Shown: positions 20,322-29,097 of the stretch, piece after piece
How positions within the stretch are numbered: the first letter of the stretch is position 1
How the letters are laid out: each line of letters opens with the position of its first letter
Assembly: GCF_003121585.1 (NCBI RefSeq)
Contig: NZ_QEOO01000049.1
Location: 86,203 to 150,202 of the forward strand
DNA length: 64,000 bases
Reading direction: 5' to 3'
Source of the DNA: Nocardioides speluncae
GTDB lineage: Bacteria > Actinomycetota > Actinomycetes > Propionibacteriales > Nocardioidaceae
The notes under the pieces: model-generated
What the model was told of the DNA's origin: nothing
What the model saw: the letters and a program-made list of their open reading frames with translations, nothing else
Database searches by the model: none
Translations under genes and position numbers: made by a program

Positions 20322-21410
20322 ATGAGCGCCGAGACACTGCCGAGCAGAGACGCCGTACGCCGGGCGCCGAAGGTGCTGCTCCACGACCACCTCGACGGTG
20401 GGCTGCGGCCACAGACCGTCATCGACCTCGCCGCGGATTGCGGCCACCAGCTGCCGGAGACCGAGGCCGAGGCGCTCGGGACCTGGTTCGCGGAGGCCGC
20501 GGACTCCGGGACGCTGGTCCGCTACCTGGAGACCTTCGACCACACCGTCGCGGTGATGCAGACCGCGCCGGCGCTGACCCGTGTCGCGCGCGAGTGCGTG
20601 GAGGACCTGGTCGCCGACGGCGTCGTGTACGCCGAGGTCCGCTACGCGCCGGAGCAGCACCTCGACACCGGGCTGACCCTCGACGAGGTGGTGGCCGCCG
20701 TCCAGGAGGGCTTCAACGAGGGCGTCGCCGCCAGCGGCGGCCGGATCGTGGTTCGCCAGCTGCTGACCGCGCTGCGGCACCAGGCCAACTCGATGGAGAT
20801 CGCCGAGCTGGCCGTCTCCTGGCGGGACCGTGGCGTCGCGGGCTTCGACATCGCGGGCGCCGAGGCCGGCTTCCCGCCCACCCGGCACCTCGACGCGTTC
20901 GAGTACATGCAGCGCGAGAACGCCCACTTCACGATCCACGCCGGCGAGGCCTTCGGGCTGCCGTCGATCTGGCAGGCGATCCAGTGGTGCGGCGCGGACC
21001 GGCTCGGCCACGGCGTCCGGATCGTCGACGACATCACCGTGGCCGAGGACGGCACCCCGACGCTCGGCCTGCTGGCGGCGTACGTCCGGGACAAGCGGAT
21101 CCCGCTGGAGATGTGTCCGAGCTCCAACGTCCAGACCGGCGCGGCCGAGTCGATCGCCGAGCACCCGATCGGGCTGCTCACCAAGCTCCGGTTCCGGGTC
21201 ACCGTCAACACTGACAACCGGTTGATGAGCCGGACCTCGATGACCGATGAGATGCACGCGCTGGTCGAGGCGTTCGGCTACACGCTGGCCGACCTGCGCT
21301 GGTTCACGATCAACGCGATGAAGTCGGCCTTCCTGCCGTTCGACGAGCGGCTGGCGATCATCGACGGCGTGATCAAGCCCGAGTACGCCGCACTGATAGC
21401 TGGAAGTTGA
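20322..21410 (+). CDS. add: Adenosine deaminase
   Basis: 362 aa, zinc-dependent TIM-barrel enzyme that converts adenosine and deoxyadenosine to inosine and deoxyinosine. Metal and catalytic motifs are LLHDHLDGGLRP (HxH), TIHAGEAFG, the His-containing DRLGHGVRI, and VNTDNRLMSRTSM. The last motif has TDN where many adenosine deaminases have TDDP, a form I associate with actinobacterial sequences. AAGGA lies 7 nt upstream of the ATG at 20322. It belongs functionally with the nucleoside operon at 9544-17522 but is separately transcribed. Confidence 0.93.
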   Translation: MSAETLPSRDAVRRAPKVLLHDHLDGGLRPQTVIDLAADCGHQLPETEAEALGTWFAEAADSGTLVRYLETFDHTVAVMQTAPALTRVARECVEDLVADGVVYAEVRYAPEQHLDTGLTLDEVVAAVQEGFNEGVAASGGRIVVRQLLTALRHQANSMEIAELAVSWRDRGVAGFDIAGAEAGFPPTRHLDAFEYMQRENAHFTIHAGEAFGLPSIWQAIQWCGADRLGHGVRIVDDITVAEDGTPTLGLLAAYVRDKRIPLEMCPSSNVQTGAAESIAEHPIGLLTKLRFRVTVNTDNRLMSRTSMTDEMHALVEAFGYTLADLRWFTINAMKSAFLPFDERLAIIDGVIKPEYAALIAGS

Positions 21411-21441
21411 GCCCGACTCGCCACCGCGCTGGGGGACACCA

Positions 21442-21460
21442 CCCCGGACCCCCTCCGGGG
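21442..21460. terminator. Terminator hairpin between convergent genes (first)
   Basis: CCCCGGA (21442-21448), a 5-nt C loop and TCCGGGG (21454-21460), flanked by further partial pairing (CACCA/TGGTG). It lies 32 nt after the add stop. Confidence 0.6.
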
Positions 21461-21503
21461 AATGGTGCGCGATGGCGAGACGGGAAACCTGGTTCTCCCC
21501 AGC

Positions 21504-21531
21504 ATGGAGCCCGGCGCGGGCCGGGCTCCAT
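21504..21531. terminator. Terminator hairpin between convergent genes (second)
   Basis: Perfect 11-bp arms ATGGAGCCCGG (21504-21514) and CCGGGCTCCAT (21521-21531) with a 6-nt loop. It sits 22 bp beyond the stop of the leftward VWA gene, so with the first hairpin it probably terminates both convergent transcripts. Confidence 0.65.
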
Positions 21532-21553
21532 ACCTAGGGAAGCAGAAACGGCG

Positions 21554-23476
21554 CTAGGTCTGGGCCGGGTCGCCGCCGCCACGCCGACGCAGGAAGAGGA
21601 ACGCGGCCGCCGCCAGCGCGGCCAGGCCCAGGCCGCCGATCGCCAGGCTGGTGCCCGACATGCCGCCGCCCTCCTCACCCTTGCCGGATGACTCACTCGA
21701 GCTGTCGTCGGACGGCTCGTCGGTGGGCTCGTCGGTCGCCGACTCCGACGGGTCCTCGGTTGCGCCGTCGATCGGCTGCTCGTTGAACGTCGGCTCGCCG
21801 CCCGGGTCGCCGGAGAGCGCGAGGTCGAGCTCGAACGGCACCGCGACCGACGCGTTCCTCGGGGTGTCCTGGAGGTAGACCGCGACGATGTACGAGCCGT
21901 TGAGCGCGGCGCCGTTGTCAGTCGGGCTTGCCAGTCGCTGGTAGGCGACCGTCCCGCTCGAGGTCTCCAGCAGCGTCTGGCCGTTGGTCAGCAGCACCCG
22001 GTCCTTGCTGGTGGTCGGCGTGGTGAAGGTGACGCTCGACGGTGCCCGGCTCGGCGCGTACAGCTCGGCGACGGCAAGGGTGCCGTCGGCGGCGTCGGCG
22101 TATCCGCCACGCAGCGGCGGGTAGTGAACGGCCGCGTCGACCTGCTGACCCCACTCGGCGTCGACCGAGAAGGTGAGCGTCTCGCCGGGCACGATCGTGC
22201 CCTTGAAGCTGCCCTGCTCGATCGGCTCGGCGTCCGCGAACGACGTACCGCCCGTCACCTCGGTCCGAGAGCCCGCCGCCGGCTTCTTCCAGTCGGTCAT
22301 CGTCCGCGGCTTGGGCAGCGACTCCGGGTCGACCACCTCGGCCAGCTCGCTGACCTTGATCTCCAGGGCGGTGCCGTCGGAGTCGGTGCCGCGGTACTTC
22401 ACGGCGAGGATCAGCTCGGGGCTGGTCAGGCACTCCTCCGCGAGCGTGTACGGCGAAGCGGACGCGCTGGTCGCGGTGAGCTTCCCCTCGCTGGAGACGC
22501 CGGTCTTGAGCTGGCAGGTCTCGCCGGACGGCGTGGTCAGCTCGACGTCGATCAGGTCGTTGCCGGCCTGGCTGGAGCGGTACGCCGCGCTGGCGATGAT
22601 GGTGGAGTTCGCCAGCTCCCGCTTGACCAGGTAGTGCTTCTCCGGGGTCTGCGAGTCGACGGCGTCGATCCAGTCGCCCGCGGTGATCTCGGGCGCGCTC
22701 TCCGCGTCCTCGGTGCCGGTGACCGGCTCACCGATCGCCTCATAGGGACGGGCCGCGCGCTTGGCGACCGCGCTCAGCGAGTCGGCGAGCTCCTCGCTGC
22801 TGTCGACGTCGTAGTAGACGCCGCCACCGGCGCGGGCCACGCACTGCAGGTCCTTGCGGGCGGCGTCGTTGACGTCTAGCCCGACCACGTCGATGCGGAT
22901 GCTGATGCCCTGCTTGCGGAGCTCCTTGGCGACCAGGCACGGGTCCGGGTCGCAGGTCGGCTCGCCGTCGGAGACCAGGATGATGTTGCGCCGGCCCTCG
23001 CTGCCGAGGTCCTTGCCGGCCTCCTGCAGCGCGTAGCCGGTCGGAGTCTCGCCGTACGGCTTGTACGTGTCGATGGCCGTCAGCAGCTGCTTGCGGTTGC
23101 CGGTGCCGGGCTCGACCACGAGCTGGGAGTCGGTGCAGGCGCCGGCGTCGGACTTGGAGAACACCTTGGCGCCGTACACCCGGAGGCCGACGTCCTGGTC
23201 CTCGGGCATCTCGCCGACGACCTGGCGCAGCGCCTTCTTCGCGGCCTGGATCCGAGTCTCGCCGCTGCCCGCCGACGCCTTCATCGAGCCGGAGGAGTCG
23301 AGCACCAGCAGCACCTTGCCTGGTCCCTCGTCGGCTGTGGAAGGTGCCGTCGCGGCGCCGCTGTCCGGCGCGCTCATGATCGCGCCGAAGGCTGCGACGA
23401 GCAGTGCCAGCGCGGCGACCGGCAGCCGCCAGGAGACCAGCGCCCCCGCGCCCAACCGTGCTACCCGAGTGGTCAT
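21554..23476 (-). CDS. Secreted or surface VWA-domain protein with C-terminal membrane anchor
   Basis: 640 aa. A signal-like hydrophobic N-terminus is followed by a von Willebrand factor A domain with an intact MIDAS start (LVLDSSGSMKASAG, DxSxS), then ILVSDGEPTC. A beta-rich middle region follows. The C-terminus is low-complexity Ser/Asp/Glu/Pro, then one membrane helix and an RRR stop (about residues 612-636). The protein is therefore probably displayed outside the membrane. AAGGAGG lies 6 nt before the ATG at 23476. It is divergent from a small HTH gene, with a palindrome in the shared promoter. A paralogue at 43471-44925 is also close to a paralogous HTH gene. Confidence 0.87.
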   Translation of the reverse strand: MTTRVARLGAGALVSWRLPVAALALLVAAFGAIMSAPDSGAATAPSTADEGPGKVLLVLDSSGSMKASAGSGETRIQAAKKALRQVVGEMPEDQDVGLRVYGAKVFSKSDAGACTDSQLVVEPGTGNRKQLLTAIDTYKPYGETPTGYALQEAGKDLGSEGRRNIILVSDGEPTCDPDPCLVAKELRKQGISIRIDVVGLDVNDAARKDLQCVARAGGGVYYDVDSSEELADSLSAVAKRAARPYEAIGEPVTGTEDAESAPEITAGDWIDAVDSQTPEKHYLVKRELANSTIIASAAYRSSQAGNDLIDVELTTPSGETCQLKTGVSSEGKLTATSASASPYTLAEECLTSPELILAVKYRGTDSDGTALEIKVSELAEVVDPESLPKPRTMTDWKKPAAGSRTEVTGGTSFADAEPIEQGSFKGTIVPGETLTFSVDAEWGQQVDAAVHYPPLRGGYADAADGTLAVAELYAPSRAPSSVTFTTPTTSKDRVLLTNGQTLLETSSGTVAYQRLASPTDNGAALNGSYIVAVYLQDTPRNASVAVPFELDLALSGDPGGEPTFNEQPIDGATEDPSESATDEPTDEPSDDSSSESSGKGEEGGGMSGTSLAIGGLGLAALAAAAFLFLRRRGGGDPAQT

Positions 23477-23499
23477 GACCATCCTCCTTGGCCTGGAAC

Positions 23500-23517
23500 C
23501 GTTTACATTTGTAAACG
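23500..23517. promoter_or_regulatory. Palindromic operator in the VWA/HTH divergent promoter
   Basis: CGTTTACA-TT-TGTAAACG has 8-bp arms. It is AT-rich against a GC-rich background and includes a -10-like TACAAA on the VWA strand, 24 nt before the VWA start. The natural candidate ligand is the HTH protein encoded at 23616. Confidence 0.6.
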
Positions 23518-23615
23518 TAGAGGGGTTGTTCCCGTACGTCAAGTCCTCAAACCCCGCGTGCGCCTGGGCTATCGTGATTCACTACCGGAAACGCCAATGC
23601 AGACGGAGGTGAGCA

Positions 23616-24137
23616 ATGAGCGACAACCCAGAGTCGCCCGCCGAGCGCAACCGCGCCGAGCAGGCCCGACTGTACGGCGCTCCGCTGGTCGACGTCGTCA
23701 ACGAACTCACCGACACTTTCGGCATCTCCCGGGCCCAGCTCGCGCGGGTACTCGGCCTCTCCGCGCCGATGATCAGCCAGCTCGCCTCCGGCAACCGGCT
23801 CAAGATCGGCAACCCCTCCGCGGTCCAGCGGCTGCAGCGGATGATGCAGCTCGCGCCCGAGGTCAGGACCCGCCGGATGGACGCCGCCGCGGCCCTCGCC
23901 GACGTCGAGTCCGAGGCGACCGGCAAGGTGCTGACCCGTACCACCGCGGCGCTCCGCCACGACGGCGCCACCAACGTCCAGGACGTGCTGCGCTGGGCCG
24001 CGAGTGCCGACGAGCTCGCCGGTGCCGCCGACCTGCTCGCGACCGACTACCCGGCCCTCGCCGAGGTTCTGCGGGTCTACGGCAACGGCCGCACCCGCGA
24101 CGCCGTCGAGCACTTCCGCCAGGTCTCCGGCGGCTAG
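23616..24137 (+). CDS. Small HTH (XRE-like) DNA-binding protein
   Basis: 173 aa. The N-terminal third contains a helix-turn-helix resembling XRE/Cro proteins: ELTDTFGISRAQLARVLGLSAPMISQLASGNRLKIGNPSAVQRLQ. The C-terminal half is Ala/Asp-rich and helical (DVLRWAASADELAGAADLLATD) and may mediate oligomerisation. A paralogue at 45481-45966 shares ARLYGAPL, LGVSAPM/LGLSAPM and NPxAVQRLQ; both lie next to VWA genes. GGAGG is 7 nt upstream of the ATG. It is probably a regulator of the divergent VWA gene. Confidence 0.85.
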   Translation: MSDNPESPAERNRAEQARLYGAPLVDVVNELTDTFGISRAQLARVLGLSAPMISQLASGNRLKIGNPSAVQRLQRMMQLAPEVRTRRMDAAAALADVESEATGKVLTRTTAALRHDGATNVQDVLRWAASADELAGAADLLATDYPALAEVLRVYGNGRTRDAVEHFRQVSGG

Positions 24138-24232
24138 GACATACCGCTCACCCCACCAGTGCCTGCGCCCCTCTACGCTGTGGCATTCTGGCCAACGGTC
24201 CAAGTGCTGACTGACGACGAGGGTGGTACGGC

Positions 24233-25303
24233 GTGGGCGACATCGTGGGTGGGCGCTTCGAGCTCATCGACGTCCTCGACGGCGGCGGTTCCGGGACGGT
24301 CTGGCGGGCGTGGGACCACCGCGACCGGACCTACGTCGCGGCCAAGGTGCTCCGCACCGGCGACTCCGACTCGCTGATCCGGTTCATCCGCGAGGCCAAG
24401 CGCGTGGTGCAGCACCCGCACACGCTGGCGCCGCGCAACTGGACCGGCGAGGACGACCGGGTGCTGTTCACGATGGAGCTGGTGCGCGGCGGCTCGGTGG
24501 CCACGCTGCTCGGCGACTTCGGCGCGCTGCCGGAGGGCTGGGTGATCGAGCTGGCGGGACAGGCTGCGGACGCGCTCGTCGCCGTACACGCCGCCGGCTT
24601 CGCCCACCGCGACGTCAAGCCCAGCAACCTGCTGCTCGACGCGACCGGCCGGGAGCGGCCGCGGCTGCGGCTCGGTGACTTCGGCACCGCCGCCGCGTTC
24701 GACGCACCTCGGCTGACGATGGCCAACGCGGTGCTCGGGACCCCCGGCTACCTGTCGCCGGAGGCCTACCGCGGCGCCGACCCGGCGCCGGCTCAGGACC
24801 TGTTCGCGCTCGGGGTGGTGATGCGGCAGATGCTGGCCGGCAACGCGCCGCCCGAGAGCCGCGGCCGGGACGGCCTGGTCGCCTCCGACGAGCTGCTGAC
24901 GCTGGTCGACGAGATGCTCGCCGACGACCCGACCGCCCGGCCGGGTTCGGCGTACGAGGTCCTCAACCGGCTGCAGGACCTGTCCGGTGCCGGCAGCCTG
25001 GAGCACGGTGCCGACCCGACCGACCCCGTCGAGGTCTTCGACCACGTGCCGCCACTGCCGGCGGAGTGGGGCGAGACCGGTCCGTTCGCCCGGTCGGCGA
25101 GCGCGCATCCGGCGACCTCGCCGACCCACAACGACCCGGACACCGTCGTACTCAACCGCGAACCGGAGCCCGAGCCGACCCCAGCGCTGCCGAAGCTGGT
25201 GCAGGAGCACCCGACCCGGAGCAGGCCGGACGTGCCGATCGCGGCCTGGCTGCTGCTGATCGCCGGCATCGTGCTGCTCGCCCTGGCCATCGCCCTGGCC
25301 TGA
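24233..25303 (+). CDS. Membrane-anchored Ser/Thr protein kinase
   Basis: 356 aa with a GTG start. The kinase domain occupies residues 5-250: Gly loop DVLDGGGSGTVWRA, Lys in VAAKVL, HRDVKPSNLLL, DFGTAAAF and LSPEAYRG (in the place of APE). An acidic, Pro/Glu-rich linker leads to one C-terminal membrane helix at about 335-356 (WLLLIAGIVLLALAIALA) that ends the protein, so there is no extracellular sensor. It may be regulated by a partner, and the upstream HTH/VWA module is a candidate. Position and orientation suggest it may be transcribed after the HTH gene. Confidence 0.88.
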   Translation: MGDIVGGRFELIDVLDGGGSGTVWRAWDHRDRTYVAAKVLRTGDSDSLIRFIREAKRVVQHPHTLAPRNWTGEDDRVLFTMELVRGGSVATLLGDFGALPEGWVIELAGQAADALVAVHAAGFAHRDVKPSNLLLDATGRERPRLRLGDFGTAAAFDAPRLTMANAVLGTPGYLSPEAYRGADPAPAQDLFALGVVMRQMLAGNAPPESRGRDGLVASDELLTLVDEMLADDPTARPGSAYEVLNRLQDLSGAGSLEHGADPTDPVEVFDHVPPLPAEWGETGPFARSASAHPATSPTHNDPDTVVLNREPEPEPTPALPKLVQEHPTRSRPDVPIAAWLLLIAGIVLLALAIALA

Positions 25304-25360
25304 TCCGGGCTGAGTAGCCCTACTGTTTCGGTAAGGGCGCTCACAGTCGGGCGACCGGCC

Positions 25361-25885
25361 ATGGGTAAGACTCGATACATGCGCTGGGTACTCGCGATCG
25401 TTGCCTCTCTCGCCCTCCTGCTCGCCGCATGCGGGACCCAGGAGTCTTCCTCACCTGCGCCTGGTTCCGAGGTGATCGGCACCGGCAAGGTCGCCGACCT
25501 CGACTTCAGCGGAACAACGGTCGACGGTTCCGAGTTCGACGGCGCCAGCCTGAAGGGCAAGCCGGCGGTGCTGTGGTTCTGGGCGCCATGGTGCCCCACC
25601 TGTCGGGCGCAGAGCCCGTTCGTGTCCGACCTGGCCGAGGAGTACGACGGTCGGGTCGCCGTGATCGGGGTTGGCGGGCTGGACAGCGAGTCCGCGATCC
25701 TTGACCTGGCCGGTCAGATTCCGCACGTGACCCACCTCGTCGACATTGAGGGCGCGGTCTGGCAGCACTTCCGCGTCACTGCGCAGAGCACGTTCACGGT
25801 GATCGACGCCGACGGTGAGGTCATGTCCGAGGGCTATCTCGACAACGAGGAGCTTGGCGACCTGGTGGCCCGGCTGGCGGACTGA
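25361..25885 (+). CDS. TlpA/ResA-like thiol-disulfide lipoprotein
   Basis: 174 aa. The signal peptide ends in a lipobox (LLLAAC), so it is probably lipid-anchored outside the membrane. The thioredoxin fold has the active-site motif WCPTC in WFWAPWCPTCRAQSPF and the cis-Pro region AQSTFTVID. It would exchange disulfides with exported proteins or apocytochromes. A CcdA-like electron donor follows after 2 nt, which gives a classic reductant pair. Another ATG at 25379 also leaves an intact signal peptide. Confidence 0.9.
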   Translation: MGKTRYMRWVLAIVASLALLLAACGTQESSSPAPGSEVIGTGKVADLDFSGTTVDGSEFDGASLKGKPAVLWFWAPWCPTCRAQSPFVSDLAEEYDGRVAVIGVGGLDSESAILDLAGQIPHVTHLVDIEGAVWQHFRVTAQSTFTVIDADGEVMSEGYLDNEELGDLVARLAD

Positions 25886-25887
25886 CG

Positions 25888-26802
25888 ATGCTCGAGCTGT
25901 CGACCGGCACCGTCGGGCTCGCCCTGGCCGCGGGGATGGTGGCCGCGGTCAACCCGTGTGGGTTCGCGTTGCTGCCGGCATATCTCTCCTTGTTCGTGCT
26001 CGGTGATCCTCCCCGGTCGCGATTGACTGCGGTCGGCCGGGCGCTTCGGGCGACGACCGCGTTGACGCTGGGTTTCGCGGGCGTGTTCCTGATCTTCGGG
26101 CTCGCGATCGCACCCGTGGCGGCGTCGGTCCAGTCCTTCCTGCCCGGCTTCACTGTGGGGCTGGGACTGGCGCTGGCCGCGGCGGGTCTGTGGCTGCTGG
26201 CAGGCAGGACGCTGCCCACACTCGCGTGGCCCGGCCGCCGCCGGCCCGGGCCGGGCACGCCGGTGGTGGCCAGCTGGCCGGCCATGGCGGGGTTCGGCGT
26301 GTCTTACGCGGTCGCGTCGCTGGGCTGCACGATCGCCCCGTTCCTCGCCGTCGTGGTGACCAGCTTCCGGTCCAGGTCCCCGGCCGACGGGGTCGTCCTG
26401 TTCGCCGCCTACGCCGCGGGCATGGGCCTGACCGTCGGGGTTGCGGCGACGTCCGTCGCACTCTCGCGCCGGGAGCTGGTGACCGCGATGCGGCGCGCTG
26501 GGAGCGTCGTACCCCGTCTGGGTGGACTGATGCTCGCCGCCGCTGGCGGATACGTCGCGTGGTACGGCGTGTGGGAGCTCCGGGTCCTGCATGCCGGCGC
26601 CGGCACCGACCCCGTGGTCTCGGCCGCGTCCCCCGTCCAAGAGTGGCTGGCCGGCCGCACCGAGGCGATCGGTTACACCGGCCTGGCCGTCGTCCTGGCC
26701 GTGCTGGTCGCGATCGCGCTGCTACCGGGTCCACCCCACAGAAGTCTCCGCAGAAAGAGACGCAATGAGGCAACTGCGACTCCCCCGAGGGCCGGCCCGT
26801 AG
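25888..26802 (+). CDS. CcdA/DsbD-type transmembrane thiol reductase
   Basis: 304 aa polytopic membrane protein. The signature NPCGFALLPAYLSLF near residue 23 and the second cysteine motif SLGCTIAPFLAVV in the fourth hydrophobic segment are the redox Cys pair of the CcdA family, which passes electrons from cytoplasmic thioredoxin outward. There are 6-7 membrane segments; the tail is longer than in classical CcdA and ends in a basic stretch. It is transcribed with the TlpA-like lipoprotein just upstream, its probable partner. Confidence 0.9.
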   Translation: MLELSTGTVGLALAAGMVAAVNPCGFALLPAYLSLFVLGDPPRSRLTAVGRALRATTALTLGFAGVFLIFGLAIAPVAASVQSFLPGFTVGLGLALAAAGLWLLAGRTLPTLAWPGRRRPGPGTPVVASWPAMAGFGVSYAVASLGCTIAPFLAVVVTSFRSRSPADGVVLFAAYAAGMGLTVGVAATSVALSRRELVTAMRRAGSVVPRLGGLMLAAAGGYVAWYGVWELRVLHAGAGTDPVVSAASPVQEWLAGRTEAIGYTGLAVVLAVLVAIALLPGPPHRSLRRKRRNEATATPPRAGP

Positions 26803-26849
26803 GAATCGGACCCACGCAGCGGCCCCATCGGACTGTCCCCGCTCGCCCC

Positions 26850-26855
26850 TAGACT
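26850..26855 (+). promoter_or_regulatory. -10 box of a leaderless promoter for the WYL regulator
   Basis: TAGACT followed by 6 nt and the ATG at 26862; no ribosome-binding site is visible. Confidence 0.4.
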
Positions 26856-26861
26856 CCGAAC

Positions 26862-27677
26862 ATGAACCGCATCGACCGGCTCTACGCCCTGGTCGAGGAG
26901 CTGAGGGCGGCCGGCTCCCGGGGGCGTACGGCGCGGCAGTTGGCCGGGCACTTCGAGGTCAGCGTCAGAACTGTCGAGCGCGACCTGAGCGCGTTGGGGC
27001 AGGCTGGGGTGCCGCTGGCGACGAAGCAGGGACGCACGGGCGGCTACACGCTGGACCGTTCGATGAGCCTGCCGCCGCTCAACTTCACCCCGCGCGAGGC
27101 GGCCGCGGTCGCCGTCGCTCTTAGCCGCAGTGAACACGTGCTCTTCACGCGCGACGCCCGCAGCGCCATGCAGAAGATCGTCGCGGCGATGCCCGCGCGA
27201 GCCTTGGAGGAGGCGCGCGCGACCGCCGAGAAGGTCAGGCTTCTCGTCCAACCCGTGCCCGACCCCGATGCTGAGATCGCCGAGATCATCTGGCGGGCTG
27301 TGCGCGGCAACCAGGTGCTGCGCATCCGCTACACCGATGTCGGCGGCGTGGAGACCGAGCGCGAGATCGAGCCACTGCACGTTGTCGTCGGGCCCAACGG
27401 CTCATACCTCACTGCCTGGTGCCACCTGAGAAGAGACGACCGCGTGTTCCGCATGGATCGGATCACCCAAGCCGCGCCGACGCCGTCCCTGCCGCGCCCG
27501 AGGCGCGTCGCCGCCGAGCCGGTCGTCGACGGCCACCAGACGAAGCTGCCGGCATCGGCGCTGCGTCCCGAAGACCTTCTGCCTAACTCCGACATAGGGC
27601 TGTCGCGAGACCCCGAGACAGTGGGTGTATCCCGCCACCCGACGGGTGACCCGCAAGGCAGAAGGAGACACCCATGA
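26862..27677 (+). CDS. HTH/WYL-domain transcriptional regulator
   Basis: 271 aa, YafY/PafB-type. The N-terminal winged helix (RTARQLAGHFEVSVRTVERDLSALGQAGVPL) is followed by a helical linker and a WYL domain at about 145-200 (LRIRYTDVGGVETEREIEPLHVVVGPNGSYLTAWCHLR). The family binds small ligands, nucleotides or nucleic acid through WYL. The last 40 residues look atypical and low in conservation. The stop overlaps the VOC gene start as ATGA, so the two are co-translated. Confidence 0.87.
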   Translation: MNRIDRLYALVEELRAAGSRGRTARQLAGHFEVSVRTVERDLSALGQAGVPLATKQGRTGGYTLDRSMSLPPLNFTPREAAAVAVALSRSEHVLFTRDARSAMQKIVAAMPARALEEARATAEKVRLLVQPVPDPDAEIAEIIWRAVRGNQVLRIRYTDVGGVETEREIEPLHVVVGPNGSYLTAWCHLRRDDRVFRMDRITQAAPTPSLPRPRRVAAEPVVDGHQTKLPASALRPEDLLPNSDIGLSRDPETVGVSRHPTGDPQGRRRHP

Positions 27678-28063
27678 CCAACCCCGCGCCCGGCACCCTC
27701 GCCTGGTTCGAGGTCGCCACGAGCGACCCCGACGGTGCCGAGAAGTTCTACGGCAGCCTGTTCGACTGGACCTTTGAGGCCGACGGGCCCGCAGCGTCCG
27801 GCGGCATGGACTACCGCAACGTCAAGGCCTCCGGCGCCGATGCCCCGATGGGCGGGATCTTCGGCACCGGCGGGCAGGTTCCCGGCCACGCCGTGTTCTA
27901 CATCCTGGTCGCCGACGTCGAGGCCACCTGCGCCGACGCCGAGCAGCTCGGCGGGACGGTGGCCAGCAAGCACCTCGACCCCGGCCCGGGCGCACCGACG
28001 TTCGCCTACCTCCGCGACCCGGCTGGCAACCAGTTCGGCGTCTTCAGCCCGCCGGCGGCCTGA
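27674..28063 (+). CDS. VOC/glyoxalase-family protein
   Basis: 129 aa, two beta-alpha-beta-beta-beta modules of the vicinal oxygen chelate fold (LAWFEVATSDPDGAEKFYGSLFDW and AYLRDPAGNQFGVFSP). Such small proteins act as dioxygenase-like, lyase or resistance proteins, but no substrate is evident. AAGGAG precedes the ATG. It is translationally coupled to the WYL regulator, and the next gene starts on the last base of its stop. Confidence 0.85.
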   Translation: MTNPAPGTLAWFEVATSDPDGAEKFYGSLFDWTFEADGPAASGGMDYRNVKASGADAPMGGIFGTGGQVPGHAVFYILVADVEATCADAEQLGGTVASKHLDPGPGAPTFAYLRDPAGNQFGVFSPPAA

Positions 28064-28434
28064 TGCCGCCAGACGCGAAAGGCACGTCCCCGCCGGACCC
28101 GGCCGGCGGGGACGAGGCCCGCGCGCTCTACGAAGAGCTCACCGACGACCTGCTCTACGACCCTGCCGTCGGCCGGGCAACGATGATGGGCTACCCCTGC
28201 GTTCGACTGGCCGGACGATTCCTGGCGTCCTACGACGTCAAGGCTGGCCACCTGGTCGTGAAGCTGCCGCACCAACGGGTCAATGAGCTCGTCGAGAAGG
28301 GCGACGGTGACGCGTTTTCCCCGGCTGGGAAGGTCTTTCGTGAGTGGGTGTCGATTCCCACCGCTGACAGACAGCTGTGGCAGTCGCTCCTCGCCGAGGC
28401 CATCGACTTCGCACGTCACGGTCCACCCGGGTAG
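28063..28434 (+). CDS. Small protein with TfoX N-terminal-like domain
   Basis: 123 aa. The segment VGRATMMGYPCVRLAGRFLASYDVKAGHLVVKLP resembles the TfoX/Sxy N-terminal domain or the related MmcQ/YjbR fold. The match is by eye and not strong. It overlaps the VOC gene stop by one base and so belongs to the WYL-VOC operon. No function can be assigned. Confidence 0.7.
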   Translation: MPPDAKGTSPPDPAGGDEARALYEELTDDLLYDPAVGRATMMGYPCVRLAGRFLASYDVKAGHLVVKLPHQRVNELVEKGDGDAFSPAGKVFREWVSIPTADRQLWQSLLAEAIDFARHGPPG

Positions 28435-28491
28435 CGGCCGGCGCGGCGACACACCGGTCACCGAGACCTTCGACTCGAAGCAACCGCGACC

Positions 28492-28505
28492 CGCCCGATC
28501 GGGCG
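28492..28505. promoter_or_regulatory. 14-bp perfect palindrome upstream of the SRPBCC gene
   Basis: CGCCCGATCGGGCG, centred 20 bp before the -10 box TACGAT at 28516-28521. It could be an operator over the -35 region or the base of a terminator for the preceding operon. Confidence 0.35.
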
Positions 28506-28515
28506 TTGCCGGGCT

Positions 28516-28521
28516 TACGAT
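28516..28521 (+). promoter_or_regulatory. -10 box of a leaderless promoter for the SRPBCC gene
   Basis: TACGAT followed by 6 nt and the ATG at 28528. Confidence 0.4.
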
Positions 28522-28527
28522 CTGGAT

Positions 28528-28962
28528 ATGGCCGTAGACGTCCAGGTGGAGACCGTGATTGCGAGACCGGTCGCCGAGGTGGCGGGATACGCCAGCGACC
28601 CGGGCAACGCGCCGGCGTGGTACGCGAACATCCGATCGGTCCAGTGGCGCACCGAGCCGCCGGTCCGGGTCGGTTCGGAGATGGAGTTCGTCGCCACCTT
28701 CCTCGGCAAGCGGCTGGCCTACACCTACGGCGTCGTCGAGTTTGTCGACGGCGAGCGGCTGGTGATGGAAACCGCGCAGGGACCGTTCCCGATGCGAACG
28801 ACGTACACCTGGGAGCCGGTCGCCGGTGGCACTCGGATGACACTGCGCAACACGGGCGCACCCAGCGGTTTCATCAAGGTGAGCGCTCCGGTGATGGCGG
28901 CCGCCATGAAGCGCGCGACCACCAAGGACCTGGCGCGGCTCAAGGCGATCCTCGAAGGCTGA
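28528..28962 (+). CDS. SRPBCC/START-like protein
   Basis: 144 aa, polyketide cyclase/dehydrase-type fold that binds hydrophobic ligands. The typical start is VDVQVETVIARPVAEVAGYASDPGNAPAWYANI, then a beta-rich middle (TYTWEPVAGGTRMTLRNTG) and a long C-terminal helix. No catalytic residues can be assigned. It probably forms a separate transcription unit from the upstream operon. Confidence 0.82.
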   Translation: MAVDVQVETVIARPVAEVAGYASDPGNAPAWYANIRSVQWRTEPPVRVGSEMEFVATFLGKRLAYTYGVVEFVDGERLVMETAQGPFPMRTTYTWEPVAGGTRMTLRNTGAPSGFIKVSAPVMAAAMKRATTKDLARLKAILEG

Positions 28963-29097
28963 CGCCAGGCCCCGAATCCGGCCTATGACCTCGACGAGTT
29001 GGCCGGGCGCTGTGTAAGCGCGCTCACCGAACCGAACCCACCCGAGCGGAACGATCGTCCTCGTACCCGATCCGACCGACGTCGAAGGAGCACCATC

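Noticed and set aside
27600..27677. Frameshift in the 3' end of the WYL gene
   Set aside because: The C-terminal residues look odd but the stop overlaps the VOC start as ATGA, typical of real coupling, so I kept the gene intact.
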